64,000 bases of DNA, from assembly GCF_016786325.1 (NCBI RefSeq), contig NZ_JADWYU010000198.1, positions 1 to 64,000 on the forward strand, written 5' to 3'. Of this stretch, positions 55,969 through 64,000 are shown one piece after another. The notes below the pieces were generated by a model. It ran no database searches. It saw only the letters and a list, made by a program, of their open reading frames with translations, and was not told where the DNA came from. Source of the DNA: Frankia nepalensis (GTDB lineage Bacteria; Actinomycetota; Actinomycetes; Frankiales; Frankiaceae). The translations under genes were made by a program, and so were the position numbers. Each line of letters begins with the position of its first letter. Positions within the stretch are counted from its first letter, which is position 1.

Positions 55969-57427
55969 ACTCGTCCAGGCCCGCGCGGCCGCCCTCCTTG
56001 CCGAAGCCGCTGCCGCCGAAGCCGCCGAACGGGGCGCTCGCGGGGAGGGCGGCGAAGCCGTTGACCGAGACGTACCCCGCGTCCAGCGCGGCGGCGACCC
56101 GGTGCGCCCGGCGCAGGTCCGAGGTGTGGACGTAGCCGGCGAGGCCGTAGGCGGTGCCGTTGGCGAGCTCGACCGCCTCGTCCTCGTCGCGGAACGTCAG
56201 CACCGTCAGCACCGGGCCGAAGACCTCCTCCTGGGCGATCTCGGCGGCGGGGTCGACCCGGTCGAAGACGGTGGGCGCGACGAAGAACCCGCCCGCCTGG
56301 CCGCCGTCGACGGTCGGGACGTCGGCGGGGCCGCCGCCGAGCAGGAGCTCACCGGCGCCGCCCGCGCGGGCCCGCTCCAGCATGCCGAGGATGCGCGCGC
56401 GGGCGTCGGCGGACACGACCGGGCCGACGGCGGTCGCCTCGGCGAGCGGGTCACCGACCGGCAGGGCGGCGGCGGTGGCGACCGCCGTGCGCACCACCTC
56501 GTCGTGCACGGACTCGTGGACGATCAGCCGCGTCGGGAACACGCAGCCCTGCCCGGCCATCCCCATGCACACCGTGCCGGCGAACCGGCCGGCGGCCTCC
56601 AGGTCCGCGTCGGCGAAGACGAGGTTGCCCGACTTGCCGCCGAGCTCGAGCACGACCGGCTTGATCACCTCGGCGGCGCCGGCCAGGATCGCGCGGGCGG
56701 CCCGGTGGCCGCCCGTAAAACTGATCTTGTTGACGCCGGGGTGGCGGACGAGCGCCGCCCCGGCGGCCGCGTCGCCGGGCACGACGTTGACCGCGCCGGC
56801 GGGCAGCCCAGCCTCGAGCGCCAGCTCACCGAAGATCAGCGAGGAGAAGGGCGCCAGCTCCATCGGCTTGACCACCACCGTGTTGCCGGCGGCCAGCGCC
56901 GCCCCGGCCTTGCGCGCGACCGACGAGATGCCGCCGTTCCAGGTGGAGATGATCCCGATGACGCCGTAGGGCTCGGCGAGGGTGTAGTCGAACGCGTTCT
57001 CCGGGAAGATCGGGATGACCCGGCCCTCGAGCTTGTCGGCGAACCCGGCGTAGTACTCCAGGTAGTCGGCGGCGCGGCGCGGCAGCGCGGTGGCCGTCGC
57101 CGCCGGCACGGCGCACTCGAGGGTGAGCACTCCCCCGATCCGTTCGGTGTCGCGGCGCACCAGCGCCGCCAGCCGCAGCAGCGCCGAGCGCCGCTCGTCC
57201 GGGCGCAGGCCACGCCAGACGGCGAACGCGGCGCGGGCGGCGTCGACGGCGGCGGACACCTCGTCCGGCGACGCCAGCGTCACCGCGGCCTGCTCCCGCC
57301 CGGTCGCCGGGTTCACATGCGGGTGCGTCCCCCCGCTGCCGGCGGGCCGCTCGTCGCCGACGAGCAGCCGCCCGGGCGGCAGCAGCTCGGCCGCCAGCGC
57401 GGTGTGACGGGCGACGTCGACCGACAT
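55934..57427 (-). CDS. Aldehyde dehydrogenase
   Basis: 497 residues. It oxidises an aldehyde to the acid with NAD(P)+. Features: TWNGGISSVARKAG and the cofactor-binding KPMELAPFSS; the general base Glu in VVLELGGKSGN (about residue 258); the nucleophile Cys in MAGQGCVFPTR (about 293); and the late EEVFGPVL. ATG 57427 has GGAGG six bases upstream; the longer frame is unlike the family. It fits between an oxygenase or dehydrogenase step and CoA activation. It is divergent from TauD, with an AT-rich island in between. Confidence 0.94.
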   Translation of the reverse strand: MSVDVARHTALAAELLPPGRLLVGDERPAGSGGTHPHVNPATGREQAAVTLASPDEVSAAVDAARAAFAVWRGLRPDERRSALLRLAALVRRDTERIGGVLTLECAVPAATATALPRRAADYLEYYAGFADKLEGRVIPIFPENAFDYTLAEPYGVIGIISTWNGGISSVARKAGAALAAGNTVVVKPMELAPFSSLIFGELALEAGLPAGAVNVVPGDAAAGAALVRHPGVNKISFTGGHRAARAILAGAAEVIKPVVLELGGKSGNLVFADADLEAAGRFAGTVCMGMAGQGCVFPTRLIVHESVHDEVVRTAVATAAALPVGDPLAEATAVGPVVSADARARILGMLERARAGGAGELLLGGGPADVPTVDGGQAGGFFVAPTVFDRVDPAAEIAQEEVFGPVLTVLTFRDEDEAVELANGTAYGLAGYVHTSDLRRAHRVAAALDAGYVSVNGFAALPASAPFGGFGGSGFGKEGGRAGLDEFIRTKNVYLPL

Positions 57428-57553
57428 CGGCACCTCCGGAGTGACTGGCTGGACGGGCGCGCGCCGGCCGGCGGCCGGCCCAGCGGACGATGGCCGGCCT
57501 CGGGGGCGGCGGCGCCCGGCCAACCGCCCCTAGCGATCATGCTATCGGATCAT

Positions 57554-57566
57554 ATATCTAATATTC
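57554..57566. promoter_or_regulatory. Weak operator-like site upstream of TauD and ALDH
   Basis: On the minus strand it reads GAATATTAGATAT, 9 of 13 matches to GTATGTTTGATAC. It lies in the AT-rich stretch 57541-57570 within the 174-bp divergent gap. It may be a diverged site or simply promoter sequence. Confidence 0.3.
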
Positions 57567-57601
57567 ATTCACCGCGAGCGGGCACGCGAAGGGACCGACG
57601 C

Positions 57602-58399
57602 ATGATCACGACGGGGATCACCGTCCAGCGGCAGGCAGGCGCGCTGGGCGCGCTGGTCACCGGCGTCGACCTGGCGGCCGGCGTCGACGACGAGACGTTC
57701 GGCGCGATCTACCAGGCATTCCTCGACCATCACGTCATCTGCCTGCGCGGCCAGCAGGACCTGACGCCCGCCGGGCAGCTCGCCTTCGCCGCCCGCTGGG
57801 GCACGGTCTCGGTCCACCCGTACGTGCCGTCGATCGAGGGCCACCCGGGGCTGATGCGGATCTACGACCCCAACCCGGTGACCCAGACCTGGCACGCGGA
57901 CACCACGCACACCCCGCGCCCGCCGGCGCTCACCCTGCTGCTGGCCCGGGCGATCCCGCCCTACGGCGGCGACACCATGTGGTCGAACGCCCACCGGGTC
58001 TACGAGGACCTCTCCCCCGGCCTGCGCGAGACCCTGGACGGGCTGCGCGCGGTGCACCGCGGCACCGAGCTCGCGGCGTCGGCGGGGCTCGACCGCGAGG
58101 CCGTGACCACCACCCACCCGGTCGCCGCGCGCCACCCGGTCACCGGCCGGCGCGCGCTGTTCGCGAACGCCAACTACACCGTCCGCCTCGACGGCTGGAG
58201 CGAGGCCGACTCGGCCCCGCTGCTGCGCCACCTCTACGACCAGGTCGGCCGGCCCGAGTACGTCTACCGGCACAAGTGGCGGGTCGGCGACCTCGTCATC
58301 TGGGACAACCGCGCCACCCAGCACTCCGTCGTCGGCGACACCGCCGGCGCCGAGCGGACCCTGCACCGGGTCACCATCGAAGGCGACGTGCCCGCGTGA
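57602..58399 (+). CDS. TauD/TfdA-family 2-oxoglutarate-dependent dioxygenase
   Basis: 265 residues. The Fe(II) triad is visible: TWHADTTHTPRP (His97, Asp99) and RATQHSVVGD (His about 240), and the 2-oxoglutarate Arg in RTLHRVTIEG. These enzymes hydroxylate next to a sulfonate, ether or similar group and split the product, releasing an aldehyde or alcohol. ATG 57602 has AAGGGA about seven bases upstream. Its stop overlaps the Ldh2-type gene (GTGA), so the oxygenase and dehydrogenase should act in sequence. An aldehyde product could feed the divergent aldehyde dehydrogenase. Substrate unknown. Confidence 0.92.
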   Translation: MITTGITVQRQAGALGALVTGVDLAAGVDDETFGAIYQAFLDHHVICLRGQQDLTPAGQLAFAARWGTVSVHPYVPSIEGHPGLMRIYDPNPVTQTWHADTTHTPRPPALTLLLARAIPPYGGDTMWSNAHRVYEDLSPGLRETLDGLRAVHRGTELAASAGLDREAVTTTHPVAARHPVTGRRALFANANYTVRLDGWSEADSAPLLRHLYDQVGRPEYVYRHKWRVGDLVIWDNRATQHSVVGDTAGAERTLHRVTIEGDVPA

Positions 58400-59529
58400 G
58401 CGCGGGCAAGGGCACGGGCACACATATGGACACGGGCGTGGACACGGACACGGGCGCGCTCGTCGCGGCGGCGGACCTGCGCGCGGCGCTGGCCGGGATC
58501 CTCACCGGCTGGAAGGTGCCGGCCGAGCAGGCCGGCGCCGTCGCGGAGCTGCTCGTCGAGGCCGACCTGCGCGGCGTCGACTCGCACGGCGCGCACCTGA
58601 TGTCGATGTACGTCTCCCGGCTCGCCTCGGGCGACCTGTCCCCCACGACGACGGTCAGCACGGTGCACGACGACGGCACCACGGCAGTCCTCGACGGCGG
58701 CCTCGGCTTCGGGCAGCTCGCGGGGCTGGCGGCCGCCCGGCTGGCCGCCGAACGCGCCGAGCGGCACGGCGTCGCGGCCATCGCGGTCCGCGAGACCACC
58801 CACCTCGGCGCGCTTGGCGCCTACACGGCCCGGGTCGCCGAGGCGGGGCACATCTGCCTGTGCGTCCAGAACGGCCCGACGTTCGTGCCGCCGTTCGGCG
58901 GGGTGACCGCGCTGATGTCGACCAACCCGCTCTCCTACGCCGTCCCGACCGGCCGTGAGCCGACGATCGTCTACGACATCGCCACCACGGCCGTCGCCGG
59001 CAACAAGCTGCTGCTCGCGAAGAAGCGCGGCGACCCGACGATCCCGGCCGGCTGGGCGAACGACGCCCACGGCCACCCGACCACCGACACCGCGGCCGCC
59101 TCCGTGCGCCACCTGCAGTGGTTCGGCGGGCACAAGGGTTTCGGGCTGGCGCTGCTCGTCGAGCTGCTGGCCGGCGTGCTCGCCGGCAGCTCCTTCGGGA
59201 CGACCGAACGCACCGCGTCCGCCCTGCACGGCGACGCCCGCATCGCCAAGGGCGTCGTGCTCGTGGCGATCAGCCCCGAGCGGTTCACGCCCAGGGACAC
59301 GTTCACCGCGGCGGTCGACACCCTGATCCGCGAGATCCGCGGCGGCGAGCGGGCCGCCGGGGTGGACCGCATCTGGCTGCCGGGCGAGCCGGAGCACGAG
59401 CGGGCGAAGGTGCGCGCCCGCGACGGCATCCCGCTGCCGGCGGCGCTCGTCGCCGAGCTGCGCCGGCTGGCCGCCGACGTCGGGGCGGCGCCGCTACGGG
59501 TCCGCCCGGCGGGCCAGGAGGAGAGCTGA
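58396..59529 (+). CDS. Ldh2/malate dehydrogenase-type oxidoreductase
   Basis: 377 residues from GTG 58396 (in overlap with TauD); ATG 58426 is an alternative. This family (type-2 malate/lactate/sulfolactate dehydrogenases) oxidises 2-hydroxy acids with NAD(P)+. The signature start is EADLRGVDSHGAHLMSMYVS, with the catalytic His; then THLGALGAYTARVAEAGHIC and MSTNPLSYAVPTG, both cofactor-binding, and GGHKGFGLALLVELLAGVLAG. The first 20 residues are Gly/Thr/Asp-rich and not part of the fold. It probably acts on a hydroxy acid or hydroxylated product of the TauD step and is in a plus-strand operon with the acyl-CoA dehydrogenases. Confidence 0.92.
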   Translation: MSAGKGTGTHMDTGVDTDTGALVAAADLRAALAGILTGWKVPAEQAGAVAELLVEADLRGVDSHGAHLMSMYVSRLASGDLSPTTTVSTVHDDGTTAVLDGGLGFGQLAGLAAARLAAERAERHGVAAIAVRETTHLGALGAYTARVAEAGHICLCVQNGPTFVPPFGGVTALMSTNPLSYAVPTGREPTIVYDIATTAVAGNKLLLAKKRGDPTIPAGWANDAHGHPTTDTAAASVRHLQWFGGHKGFGLALLVELLAGVLAGSSFGTTERTASALHGDARIAKGVVLVAISPERFTPRDTFTAAVDTLIREIRGGERAAGVDRIWLPGEPEHERAKVRARDGIPLPAALVAELRRLAADVGAAPLRVRPAGQEES

Positions 59530-61980
59530 ATGGACCTGTCACTGGACGAGGCGTCGAGCGCGGCCCGGGAGCTGGCCCGCGCCGTACTGGCCGGGCGCCC
59601 GGGCCGCTCGGCCGCGCGCGCGGCCGAGCCGCTCGGGCACGACCCGGCGCTGTGGGGCGAGCTGTGCGCGGCCGGGTTACCCGGGCTCGCCCTGACCGCC
59701 GAGCACGGCGGCGGCGGCGCCGGCCTGCACGCCGCGACGGTGGCGGCGGTCGAGCTGGGCCGGGTACTGGCTCCGGTACCGTTCGCCGAGCACGTCGCGG
59801 CCGCGCGGCTGCTCGCCGCGGCGGCCCCTGGCCACCCGGACCTGGCGGCCGTCGTCGCGGGCGACCTGGTCGCGACGCTCGCGCCACGGGTACGCGCCAG
59901 CGCCGGCGAGCTGGTGCCGGCGGGCGCCGTCGCGGACGTGGTCCTGGCCCTGGTCGACGGCGAGCTGACCGCGGCCAGGTCCGCCCCACCCGGCGCCGCG
60001 TTACCCAACCAGGGCGACCTGCCCGTCGCCGACCGGGACCTGCGCGCGGGCATCGTGCTCGGCCGGGGGCCGGCGGCGGTGGCGGCCTTCGAGCGGGCCC
60101 GCCGCGAGTGGCTGACGCTGGTGGCGGCGTGGCTCGCCGGGCTCGCCGACGGCGCGCTCGACCTCGCGACCGGGTGGGTCAAGGAACGCGTCCAGTTCGG
60201 CGTCCCGATCGGCTCCTTCCAGGGCGTCCAGCACGGGCTCGCCGACCTGCCCGGCCTGGTCGACGGCGCGGCGCTGCTGGCGCGGGAGGCCGCGTGGTGC
60301 CAGGACACCGGGCGCCGCTCGCTCACCGGCGCCGCTGGCGGTGAGCTCGCGCTCATGGCCGCGCTGTTCGCCGCCGAGGCGGCGCGGGCCGCGGCGGGGC
60401 GGGCTGTCCAGTACCACGGCGGCCTCGGGGTCGCCGTCGAGCACGACGCGCAGCTGTTCTACCGGCGCGCCAGCGCCTACCCACCGCTCACCGGCGCCGG
60501 GCGCGACCTGCCCCGCGAGCTCGGCCGGCGCCTCGTCGACGACGCCGGCGACATGGCGGGCCCCGCCGGCGACATGGAGGTCCCCGCCGGCCCGTCGGCC
60601 GGGTCCCTGGCGGATGACGACCCGGCCGGCAGCGGCCCGCACGGCACCGACTCATCCGACGGCGACTCACCCGACGGTGGCGAGGGCTTCGGGCACCGGC
60701 CCGCCGTCGCGGCGTTCGCGGCCGAGGTGCGTGCCTTCGTCGCCGACCACCTGACCGACGAGATCCGCGACGAGATGCACCGGACCGGCACCGTCCACGT
60801 CCCCGCGCTGCACCGGGCGATGGCCGCCCGAGGCTGGCTCGCCGTCAGCGAGGAGACGAACGAGCGAAACGGGCGTCCGGCGCGGGACGAGGGCGGCGGC
60901 CAGGAGGGGGTTCCGGCGCCCGGGGCGCGGGCCGCGCGCGACGCGCGGGAACTGGCGGCGCTCTTCCGGGAGCTCGAGATCGCCGACGCGCCCTACCACG
61001 GGATGGCGACGACGATGATCGTCGCCGGGGTGCTCGAGCGCATGGCGGGCCCCGCGCTGCGGGAGAAGGCGCTGCCGAAGCTGCTCGCCGGCGAGGGGAT
61101 CGCCGTCCTCGGCTACTCGGAGCCCGGCTCGGGCTCCGACGTCGCCGCCGCCCGCACCCGGGCCGAGCCCGTCGGCGACCCGCCCACGGCCTGGCGGATC
61201 AACGGGCAGAAGATGTGGACCACGCTCGCGCACGAGGCCGCGTACTGCTTCCTGCTGGCCCGCACGGCCACCGACGTGCCCAAGCACCGCGGCCTGACGA
61301 TGTTCCTGGTACCGCTGGACACTCCGGGGATCACCATCCAGCCGATTCCCACGATCGCCGACGAGCGGCCGAACGTCGTCTTCTACGACGACGTCGTCGT
61401 TCCGGACGAGTACCGGATCGGCGACGTCAACGGCGGCTGGGCGGTGATGGCCGTCGGGCTGAGCCTGGAGCGCGGCGTCATGGGCGGCACCGCGATGATC
61501 GAGCCGCTGGTCCGCGAGGCGGCCACGTGGGCGGCGCGGCCGGACCCGGACGGGCACCGTCCCGCCGACGACCCCGCGGTCCTCACCGCGCTCGCGCGCG
61601 CCCGCGCCGACGCCGAGGTCGCCTTCCTGCTCACCGGGCGCGCCGCCTACCTGAGCGCCGTCGGCGAGTCGCCGGCCGTCGCCGGCACGATGGCGAAGCT
61701 GTTCGCGTCGACCGCCTACCAGCGGGCGGCCCGCGAGCTGCAGGACGCCGCCGGGCCCACGGGCATCCTGCACAGGTCGGCCACGGGGAGCGTTCTCGCG
61801 CCGCCGGCCGGCGGCTACCTGGAACGGGCGGCGCGGCACGCCGCCGCCGTCACCATCCAGGGCGGCACGACCGAGATCGCCCGCAACCTCGTCGCCGAGC
61901 AGCGGCTCGGGCTGCCCAAGACCCGTGGCGGCACCCGGTCGGCCGCCCCGCGTCGCGACGGCCCGGCCTCACAGGGCTGA
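59530..61980 (+). CDS. Double acyl-CoA dehydrogenase (two fused domains)
   Basis: 816 residues; ATG 59530 directly follows the preceding stop (AGGAGG about eight bases upstream). The N-terminal half (about 1-350) is a shortened acyl-CoA dehydrogenase ending VQFGVPIGSFQGVQHGLADL and VQYHGGLGVAVEHDAQLFYR, with the central beta-domain mostly missing. After a Gly/Asp-rich linker, the C-terminal half (about 390-800) is complete: GYSEPGSGSDVAAARTRAEP, INGQKMWTTLAHEAAY and TIQGGTTEIARNLVAEQRLG, with FAD motifs. Dehydrogenases of bulky substrates such as sterol side chains often work as heteromers of two unlike chains; this looks like such a pair fused. FAD-dependent alpha,beta-desaturation is the expected reaction. 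Confidence 0.9.
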   Translation: MDLSLDEASSAARELARAVLAGRPGRSAARAAEPLGHDPALWGELCAAGLPGLALTAEHGGGGAGLHAATVAAVELGRVLAPVPFAEHVAAARLLAAAAPGHPDLAAVVAGDLVATLAPRVRASAGELVPAGAVADVVLALVDGELTAARSAPPGAALPNQGDLPVADRDLRAGIVLGRGPAAVAAFERARREWLTLVAAWLAGLADGALDLATGWVKERVQFGVPIGSFQGVQHGLADLPGLVDGAALLAREAAWCQDTGRRSLTGAAGGELALMAALFAAEAARAAAGRAVQYHGGLGVAVEHDAQLFYRRASAYPPLTGAGRDLPRELGRRLVDDAGDMAGPAGDMEVPAGPSAGSLADDDPAGSGPHGTDSSDGDSPDGGEGFGHRPAVAAFAAEVRAFVADHLTDEIRDEMHRTGTVHVPALHRAMAARGWLAVSEETNERNGRPARDEGGGQEGVPAPGARAARDARELAALFRELEIADAPYHGMATTMIVAGVLERMAGPALREKALPKLLAGEGIAVLGYSEPGSGSDVAAARTRAEPVGDPPTAWRINGQKMWTTLAHEAAYCFLLARTATDVPKHRGLTMFLVPLDTPGITIQPIPTIADERPNVVFYDDVVVPDEYRIGDVNGGWAVMAVGLSLERGVMGGTAMIEPLVREAATWAARPDPDGHRPADDPAVLTALARARADAEVAFLLTGRAAYLSAVGESPAVAGTMAKLFASTAYQRAARELQDAAGPTGILHRSATGSVLAPPAGGYLERAARHAAAVTIQGGTTEIARNLVAEQRLGLPKTRGGTRSAAPRRDGPASQG

Positions 61981-61984
61981 GCCG

Positions 61985-64000
61985 ATGGGGCACCAGGTCG
62001 GTCGACACGAGGCCAGTCGAGACGAGGCCAGTCGACACGAGGTCGACGGCCACGAGGTCTGTGGGCATGGGGCCGGTCGGCACGAGGGGCCGGGGCTCGG
62101 CGCGGACGCGGAGGCGTTTCGCGCCGAGGTCTGCGCCTGGCTGACCGACGCGCTCACGCCGGCGCGTACCGCGCCGCACGCCGACCCGACCGACCGGACC
62201 GGGCTCGACGAGGACTTCGAACGGTGCCTGCAACGCGAGGCGGGCCGGCGCGGCTGGCTCGGGATCGGCCTGCCGGCCGAGCTGGGCGGCGGCGGACGGC
62301 CCGCGTCGTTCACCGCAGTCTTCCAGTACGAGGCCGCCTACCACCACGCCCCGCTCGTCGACACGGCCGTCACCCTGGCCGCGCCGCCCGTCGTCGCCTT
62401 CGGCGACCGGGAGCAGCGCGCCCGGCTGCTGCCGGCCATGCTGCGCGGCGAGATCGAGATGTGCATCGCCTACACCGAGCCCGGCGCGGGCAACGACCTC
62501 TCGTCCCTGACGAGCACCGCGCTCGCCACCGGCGACGGCGGCTACCGGCTGTCGGGGCACAAGACGCTGGTCACCGGCGGCGGCCGGGCCGACCTGTGCC
62601 TGACCGTCGCCCGCACCGACCCGACGGCGCCCGCGCGCCGCGGCGTGAGCATGTTCCTCGTCGACACCACGCTGCCCGGGGTGACGGCCGTCCCGCGGCG
62701 CACCATGGCGGGCTACGACCTGTGGGACCTGCTGTTCGACGACGTCGCGCTGCCCGCCGGAGCCCTGCTGGGCACCCGCGACGAGGGCTGGCGCCAGCTC
62801 GCCTACGCCGTCGAGCAGGAACGCACCGGCATGTTCACCCTCGGCTGGTGCCAGCGCCTGTTCGACGACGTCCGCGCGTACTGCGCGGCGCCGGCTGGGA
62901 GCGCGGTGCCGGCCGGTAGCGCGGCGCCGGCCGGTAGCGACGCGCCGGCCGGTGGCCGGGCCCCGCTGGACGACCCGCTGGTCGCCGACCGGCTCGCGGC
63001 GCTGTGGGCCGAGCTGCGCGCCGCCCGGCACGCGGCGGTCCGGCTGGTCACCGAGGAACTGGCGGGCGAGCGGTCCAGCGCTTCCGCGTCGGTCGCGAAG
63101 GTGCTGCTCACCGAGCACGCCCAGCGGCTGGCCCAGTTCGCGACCGAGGTGGCGGGGCCGGCGGGCACCATCGCCGGGACGCCGTTCGGCCCGGCCGCGC
63201 CGGGCGCGCCAGCCGGCGGGCGGTTCGCCCACGAGTACCTGTTCCGCTTCGACGGCACCGTCTCCGTCGGCACGAACGAGCTGCACCGCGACGGCATCGC
63301 CACGGCCGCGCTCGGCCTGAGCGCCCGCCCCCGGCGCGCCGAGCCCGGCCCGCCGGACCAGGCGGCGGCCCCGGCCGGTCAGGCGCCCTTGGCCACCCCG
63401 GCTGGTCCGACGCCCTTGGCCACCTCGGCCGGTCCCGCGCCCTCAGGCACTCCGGCTGGTCCGACGCCCTCAGCCGCCCCGGCCGGTCCCGCGCCCTCAA
63501 CTGCCCCGGCTGGTCAGGTGCCCTCAACCGCTCCGGCGGCTCCGGCGCTCGACCCGCTCGCCGACGCGGACCCGCGCCGCGAGGCGGTCCGCGCGCTGCT
63601 CGGCTCCTGGCGCCTGGGCCAGCTGGCCGCGGTCCAGGCCACCGCCGCGGGGTATGACCGGGCGCTCTGGTCCGCGCTGCTGGACGAGATCTGGCCACCT
63701 GCCTCGGCGCCGCCCGCCGAGCTCGTGGCCGCGACCCGGGTGGTGGCAGAGGAGCTGGGGCTCGCCCGCTGCCCGCTGCCGCTGCACGCCGGGCTCGCCC
63801 AGGCCGACGCCGCGCTGCTGGTCCTGGGTGAGCAGGGCCGGGCCCATCGCGACGCGCTGCGCCGCGGAACCACCCGCTACGCGCTGTGCGCCCACGACGC
63901 GGCCGGCGCCCCCTTCCCCGCGAACGTCTCGGTCGTGGCGCACCCCGCGCCGGACGGGCGCTGGCGCCTGTCGGGCCGGACCCGGTACGTGACCTACGCC
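61985..64000 (+). CDS. Second double acyl-CoA dehydrogenase, 3' end missing
   Basis: 672 residues are visible and the frame is open at the window edge. ATG 61985 follows the previous stop by four bases, with AGGG nine bases upstream. The first 35 residues are a His/Glu/Gly repeat (RHEASRDEASRHEV), then a complete acyl-CoA dehydrogenase: CIAYTEPGAGNDLSSLTSTA, KTLVTGGGRADLCLTVART, and GTVSVGTNELHRDGIATAAL. A long Pro/Ala-rich repeat linker follows (63368-63529), then the start of a second acyl-CoA dehydrogenase N-domain (RREAVRALLGSWRLGQLAAV), which runs off the end. So domain order is reversed against the preceding gene: full domain first. The two genes likely form one complex. Confidence 0.88.
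   Translation, partial: MGHQVGRHEASRDEASRHEVDGHEVCGHGAGRHEGPGLGADAEAFRAEVCAWLTDALTPARTAPHADPTDRTGLDEDFERCLQREAGRRGWLGIGLPAELGGGGRPASFTAVFQYEAAYHHAPLVDTAVTLAAPPVVAFGDREQRARLLPAMLRGEIEMCIAYTEPGAGNDLSSLTSTALATGDGGYRLSGHKTLVTGGGRADLCLTVARTDPTAPARRGVSMFLVDTTLPGVTAVPRRTMAGYDLWDLLFDDVALPAGALLGTRDEGWRQLAYAVEQERTGMFTLGWCQRLFDDVRAYCAAPAGSAVPAGSAAPAGSDAPAGGRAPLDDPLVADRLAALWAELRAARHAAVRLVTEELAGERSSASASVAKVLLTEHAQRLAQFATEVAGPAGTIAGTPFGPAAPGAPAGGRFAHEYLFRFDGTVSVGTNELHRDGIATAALGLSARPRRAEPGPPDQAAAPAGQAPLATPAGPTPLATSAGPAPSGTPAGPTPSAAPAGPAPSTAPAGQVPSTAPAAPALDPLADADPRREAVRALLGSWRLGQLAAVQATAAGYDRALWSALLDEIWPPASAPPAELVAATRVVAEELGLARCPLPLHAGLAQADAALLVLGEQGRAHRDALRRGTTRYALCAHDAAGAPFPANVSVVAHPAPDGRWRLSGRTRYVTYA
62889..62955 (+). 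repeat. 18-bp tandem repeats (PAGS-type) in the acyl-CoA dehydrogenase
   Basis: Three to four units centred on CCGGC(T/C)GGTAGCG code for APAGSAVPAGSAAPAGS-type sequence, inserted in the C-terminal helical domain between RAYCA and PLDDPLVADR. In frame, low-complexity. Confidence 0.8.
63368..63529 (+). repeat. Six 27-bp tandem repeats coding a Pro/Ala-rich linker
   Basis: Units of nine codons read APAGQAPLA, TPAGPTPLA, TSAGPAPSG, TPAGPTPSA, APAGPAPST and APAGQVPST. They join the two dehydrogenase domains of the partial gene. The period is a multiple of three, so copy number can change without breaking the frame. Confidence 0.88.

Noticed and set aside
63368-63529. Regularly spaced repeats that resemble a short CRISPR array.
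   Set aside because: There are no unique spacers; units are contiguous, in frame and code a Pro/Ala linker.

Overview
The window is very GC-rich DNA with third-codon GC bias, frequent GTG starts and many ATGA/GTGA overlaps. Its content is typical of a large, accessory-rich actinobacterial genome: SARP/BTAD regulators, DUF2252, DUF4331, MMPL, Erm-type methylase, tandem acyl-CoA dehydrogenases and Ser/Thr kinases. The overall flavour is closest to Frankia-like actinomycetes; this is an inference, since no rRNA or marker gene is present. I see no tRNA, rRNA, CRISPR array or intact insertion sequence.

Layout. (1) 1-10063, plus strand: a phospho-signalling cassette of PP2C phosphatase (5' cut off), VWA protein, zinc-ribbon/FHA protein and three membrane Ser/Thr kinase-like receptors, each with an extracytoplasmic six-unit NHL repeat sensor. 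The first receptor has lost the catalytic aspartate and looks like a pseudokinase. (2) 10080-16147: TetR regulator, sulfotransferase, an Erm-type 23S rRNA methyltransferase with a 20-codon leader peptide and attenuator-like folds, a TPR-like protein and a membrane protein. (3) 16483-24372: DUF2252, VOC protein, SDR, DUF4190, thioesterase, MFS transporter, Tat-exported alpha/beta hydrolase and a bile acid:sodium symporter-family carrier. (4) 24327-33459: two tandem SARP/BTAD-AAA regulators of over 1000 residues separated by gene relics, then an MMPL exporter. (5) 33744-39645: alpha/beta hydrolase, a His-rich NicO-type metal transporter coupled to a TPR protein, and a divergent secreted DUF4331 protein. 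(6) 39809-48831: small or poorly known genes, PAP2 phosphatase, ECF sigma factor with a coupled membrane partner, AbrB-family permease, WS/DGAT-like acyltransferase, GNAT protein and a small secreted peptide. (7) 49193-64000: a catabolic island.

The catabolic island has crotonase, GntR/FCD regulator, MaoC hydratase, class III CoA-transferase, amidohydrolase, acyl-CoA synthetase, aldehyde dehydrogenase, TauD dioxygenase, Ldh2-type dehydrogenase and two double acyl-CoA dehydrogenases, the second running off the window. Together they could open or oxidise a substrate, convert it to a CoA thioester and run beta-oxidation-like steps on it; the substrate cannot be read from sequence. AT-rich islands in the otherwise GC-rich promoters of this region share a palindrome (core GTAT-N5-ATAC), a plausible operator set for the local GntR protein.

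The points most worth following up are the erm leader/attenuator with its WhiB7-like promoter layout, the kinase/pseudokinase cassette, the putative GntR regulon, the double acyl-CoA dehydrogenases, the relics between the SARP genes, the 60-bp in-frame hairpin duplication, and the 67-residue secreted peptide.
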